From Pseudomonadota bacterium (GTDB taxonomy: Bacteria > Pseudomonadota > Alphaproteobacteria > Acetobacterales > Acetobacteraceae), in NCBI GenBank assembly GCA_021845555.1, contig JAJZVS010000171.1, positions 1 through 8,123 of the forward strand: 8,123 nucleotides of DNA. The letters are read 5' to 3'. A program made the translations under genes and the position numbers. Shown one piece after another: positions 7,152 to 8,123 of the stretch. The notes below the pieces were generated by a model that saw nothing but the letters and a program-made list of their open reading frames with translations, made no database searches and was not told the DNA's origin. The stretch's first letter is position 1. Each line of letters begins with the position of its first letter.

Positions 7152-7499
7152 TCAGCGTTCCGCCTGCGGTTCCCGGATCAGCACCACCACGGCCTCCCGC
7201 GCCACGTTCAGCATTTCCCGGTGCAGCCGGCCGGCCACCCCCTCGAACAAGGTTTCATGCGCGGTGAAGAGCTTGCCGGGGCGGGCGAAGCTCACCCGGT
7301 GCAGCCCACCTTCGGCGAAGGCGGCGCCTTCCAGGGTGATCGCGTGCGGATCGGCGTAGGGATTGCTGGTGATCTGGCAGGCGATCCAGTCGCCGCGCCC
7401 GACCGGCGCAAGCAGAAGGGCCGGTCGGAGTTTGCTGCGCGTGAGATCGGAAAACGGGAATGGCAGCAGCGCTATCTGGCCGGCTGCAAATGGGCCCAT
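7152..7499 (-). CDS. Type II toxin, PemK/MazF family
   Basis: This 115-residue protein has the PemK/MazF fold signature; family members are ribosome-independent endoribonucleases that cut mRNA at short sequence motifs and are held inactive by a cognate antitoxin. The N-terminal block GQIALLPFPFSDLTRSKLRP (7-26) carries the conserved GxI...PFPF and the Arg-Pro pair (25-26). CQITSN (41-46) holds the conserved Thr-Ser active-site region. KLFTAHETLF (76-85) is the downstream strand and helix typical of the family. The start at 7499 is backed by a strong GAGGAGG ribosome-binding site (about 7507-7513) inside the antitoxin gene, and the first 28 nt overlap the antitoxin's 3' end in a different frame. 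Both catalytic motifs are intact, so the toxin is probably functional. The cleavage site cannot be predicted. Confidence 0.88.
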   Translation of the reverse strand: MGPFAAGQIALLPFPFSDLTRSKLRPALLLAPVGRGDWIACQITSNPYADPHAITLEGAAFAEGGLHRVSFARPGKLFTAHETLFEGVAGRLHREMLNVAREAVVVLIREPQAER

Positions 7500-7681
7500 G
7501 CCGCTTCCTCCTCGGGACGCAGCCAGTCCTCGGCCAGCGCCGGCTCGGCCAGGACGAGACCGTCCTCCGTGCCGTCCGGCAGCAGGATCACCAGCGCCCG
7601 GCCGACCGGCAGTTTCTCGATCGGATTGCGCGGTCGAATCCGCCCCTCCGCGTCGATATCAACCTCGATCGCAGCCAGCAT
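7472..7681 (-). CDS. Antitoxin of the PemK/MazF pair
   Basis: This 69-residue acidic protein precedes the PemK/MazF toxin gene and is very likely its antitoxin. The N-terminal half (IEVDIDAEGRIRP at 5-17, then LPVGRALVILLPD at 24-36) resembles the short beta-rich AbrB/AF2212-like or VapB-like antitoxins. The C-terminal half is acidic and amphipathic (ALAEDWLRPEEEAAWAHLQ at 48-66), fitting a tail that wraps the toxin. I chose the ATG at 7681 because AGAGGAGA lies just upstream; a longer frame from 7747 would start inside the candidate promoter and lacks a ribosome-binding site. Its end overlaps the toxin start by 28 nt. I do not see a clear DNA-binding domain beyond the possible AbrB-like fold, so autoregulation is uncertain. 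Function is inferred mainly from pairing and size. Confidence 0.8.
   Translation of the reverse strand: MLAAIEVDIDAEGRIRPRNPIEKLPVGRALVILLPDGTEDGLVLAEPALAEDWLRPEEEAAWAHLQPAR
7507..7513 (-). promoter_or_regulatory. Toxin ribosome-binding site embedded in the antitoxin gene
   Basis: Minus-strand GAGGAGG lies seven nt before the toxin ATG (7499-7497). The same bases encode antitoxin Glu codons in the PEEEA segment (residues 56-60). It decides the toxin start and links translation of the two genes. Confidence 0.65.
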
Positions 7682-7745
7682 GATCGTCTCCTCTCGCCTC
7701 GGGGCGGGAAGCAGCCTGCCCGCGGCGTCCTCAAAACAGCGGAGC

Positions 7746-7754
7746 ATTCTAGCA
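7746..7754 (-). promoter_or_regulatory. Candidate extended -10 promoter of the toxin-antitoxin pair
   Basis: On the minus strand this reads TGCTAGAAT, an extended -10 (TGn followed by TAGAAT, five of six matches to TATAAT), in a locally AT-richer patch of the 96-nt gap between the pseudouridine synthase stop and the antitoxin ATG. No good -35 is seen 16-19 nt upstream, as can be the case for extended -10 promoters. Transcription would begin near 7739, about 58 nt before the antitoxin start. I see no convincing inverted repeat that would be an operator. Confidence 0.45.
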
Positions 7755-7777
7755 CGACGCGCCGGCGACGGGACAGG

Positions 7778-8123
7778 TCATTCCTCCCGCGGCAACTGGT
7801 CGCGCAGCACCCGCGCCTGCACCTCCTCCACCGCGCCGCGCGGCAGGTTGCCGAGCTGGAACGGGCCGTAGGCCACGCGGATCAGCCGGCTCACCTTCAA
7901 CCCGAGCGCGATCATCACCCGCCGCACCTCGCGGTTGCGGCCCTCGCGCAGGCTCACGGTCAACCAGGCGTTCTCCCCCTTCACCGCGTCCAGACCAGCC
8001 TCGATCGCGCCGTAGCGCACGCCCTCCACCGTGATCCCGTGCGCCAGCGCGGCCAGCGCGGCCGGGTCCGGCCTTCCGTGCACCCGCACGCGGTAGCGGC
8101 GCAGCCACAGGTTGGACGGGAGT
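7778..8123 (-). CDS. rluB: 23S rRNA pseudouridine synthase, RsuA/RluB family (3' part only)
   Basis: Only the C-terminal 115 or so residues lie in the window; the gene runs off the right edge, so the S4 domain and the catalytic Asp motif are not visible. The remaining part begins LPSNLWLRRYRVRVHGRPD and contains the strongly conserved family block LREGRNREVRRVM followed by SRLIRVAYGPFQLGNLPRG, which fits RluB (pseudouridylation of 23S rRNA in the peptidyl-transferase region, U2605 in Escherichia coli). RluE, RluF and RsuA are related alternatives, but this C-terminal pattern is closest to RluB. The protein ends shortly after the conserved domain at LPREE, without the long charged C-terminal extension found in some alphaproteobacterial homologues. 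The frame continues open to the window end; the valine GTG at 8089 is internal, not a start. Confidence 0.85.
   Translation of the reverse strand, partial: LPSNLWLRRYRVRVHGRPDPAALAALAHGITVEGVRYGAIEAGLDAVKGENAWLTVSLREGRNREVRRVMIALGLKVSRLIRVAYGPFQLGNLPRGAVEEVQARVLRDQLPREE

Noticed and set aside
7682..7747. N-terminal extension of the antitoxin to an ATG at 7747.
   Set aside because: The extra 22 residues do not look like the family, there is no ribosome-binding site, and the ATG overlaps the candidate -10 element; the ATG at 7681 has a strong purine-rich site upstream.
7778..8089. Treating the pseudouridine synthase as a complete 103-residue gene starting at the GTG at 8089.
   Set aside because: The frame stays open to the window edge and the residues upstream of that codon (LWLRRYRV) match the family, so this is an internal valine in a truncated gene.
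7749..8108. A 119-codon minus-strand frame overlapping the pseudouridine synthase.
   Set aside because: Arg/Gly/Ala-rich shadow frame; the overlapping frame carries clear RluB motifs.

Overview
The window is GC-rich DNA (roughly 70% or more by eye) from what looks like an alphaproteobacterium. An ATP12-type F1-ATPase assembly chaperone, a group otherwise known mainly from mitochondria, sits next to an AsmA-like protein, and the AcuC and GabD variants also fit. Rhodospirillales/Acetobacteraceae is my best guess, made from gene content and style only. Nearly every long antisense ORF here is a by-product of high GC.

Layout. (1) Plus-strand cluster, 105-3680: an AsmA-family envelope protein, an ATP12-family chaperone 13 nt later, and an acylphosphatase whose ATG overlaps the ATP12 stop (ATGA). 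(2) A convergent intergenic region, 3681-3918, with imperfect hairpins and what looks like a decayed dispersed repeat. (3) Minus-strand genes, read from right to left: the 3' part of an RsuA/RluB-type 23S rRNA pseudouridine synthase (cut by the window edge); a small antitoxin and PemK/MazF toxin pair with overlapping genes; an AcuC-type deacetylase; a secreted DUF192 protein overlapping the AcuC stop by ATGA; and a succinate-semialdehyde dehydrogenase (GabD type) with its own well-formed sigma70-like promoter.

How they work together. The plus-strand cluster combines envelope biogenesis (AsmA), F1Fo-ATP synthase assembly (ATP12) and a small acyl-phosphate hydrolase; the spacing suggests one transcript, but no biochemical link is evident. 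On the minus strand the toxin-antitoxin pair has its own candidate extended -10 promoter and may supply transcription to acuC-DUF192, because no separate promoter is visible before acuC. gabD appears to be an independent unit for C4/GABA catabolism.

I see no convincing undescribed system. The points most worth a second look are the Lys-to-Arg change and surrounding drift in the cofactor-binding segment of GabD, the dual-coding antitoxin/toxin overlap in which the toxin's ribosome-binding site is built from the antitoxin's Pro-Glu-Glu-Glu-Ala codons, and an internal duplication in the AsmA protein. No tRNA, rRNA, CRISPR array, insertion sequence or transposase gene was found.
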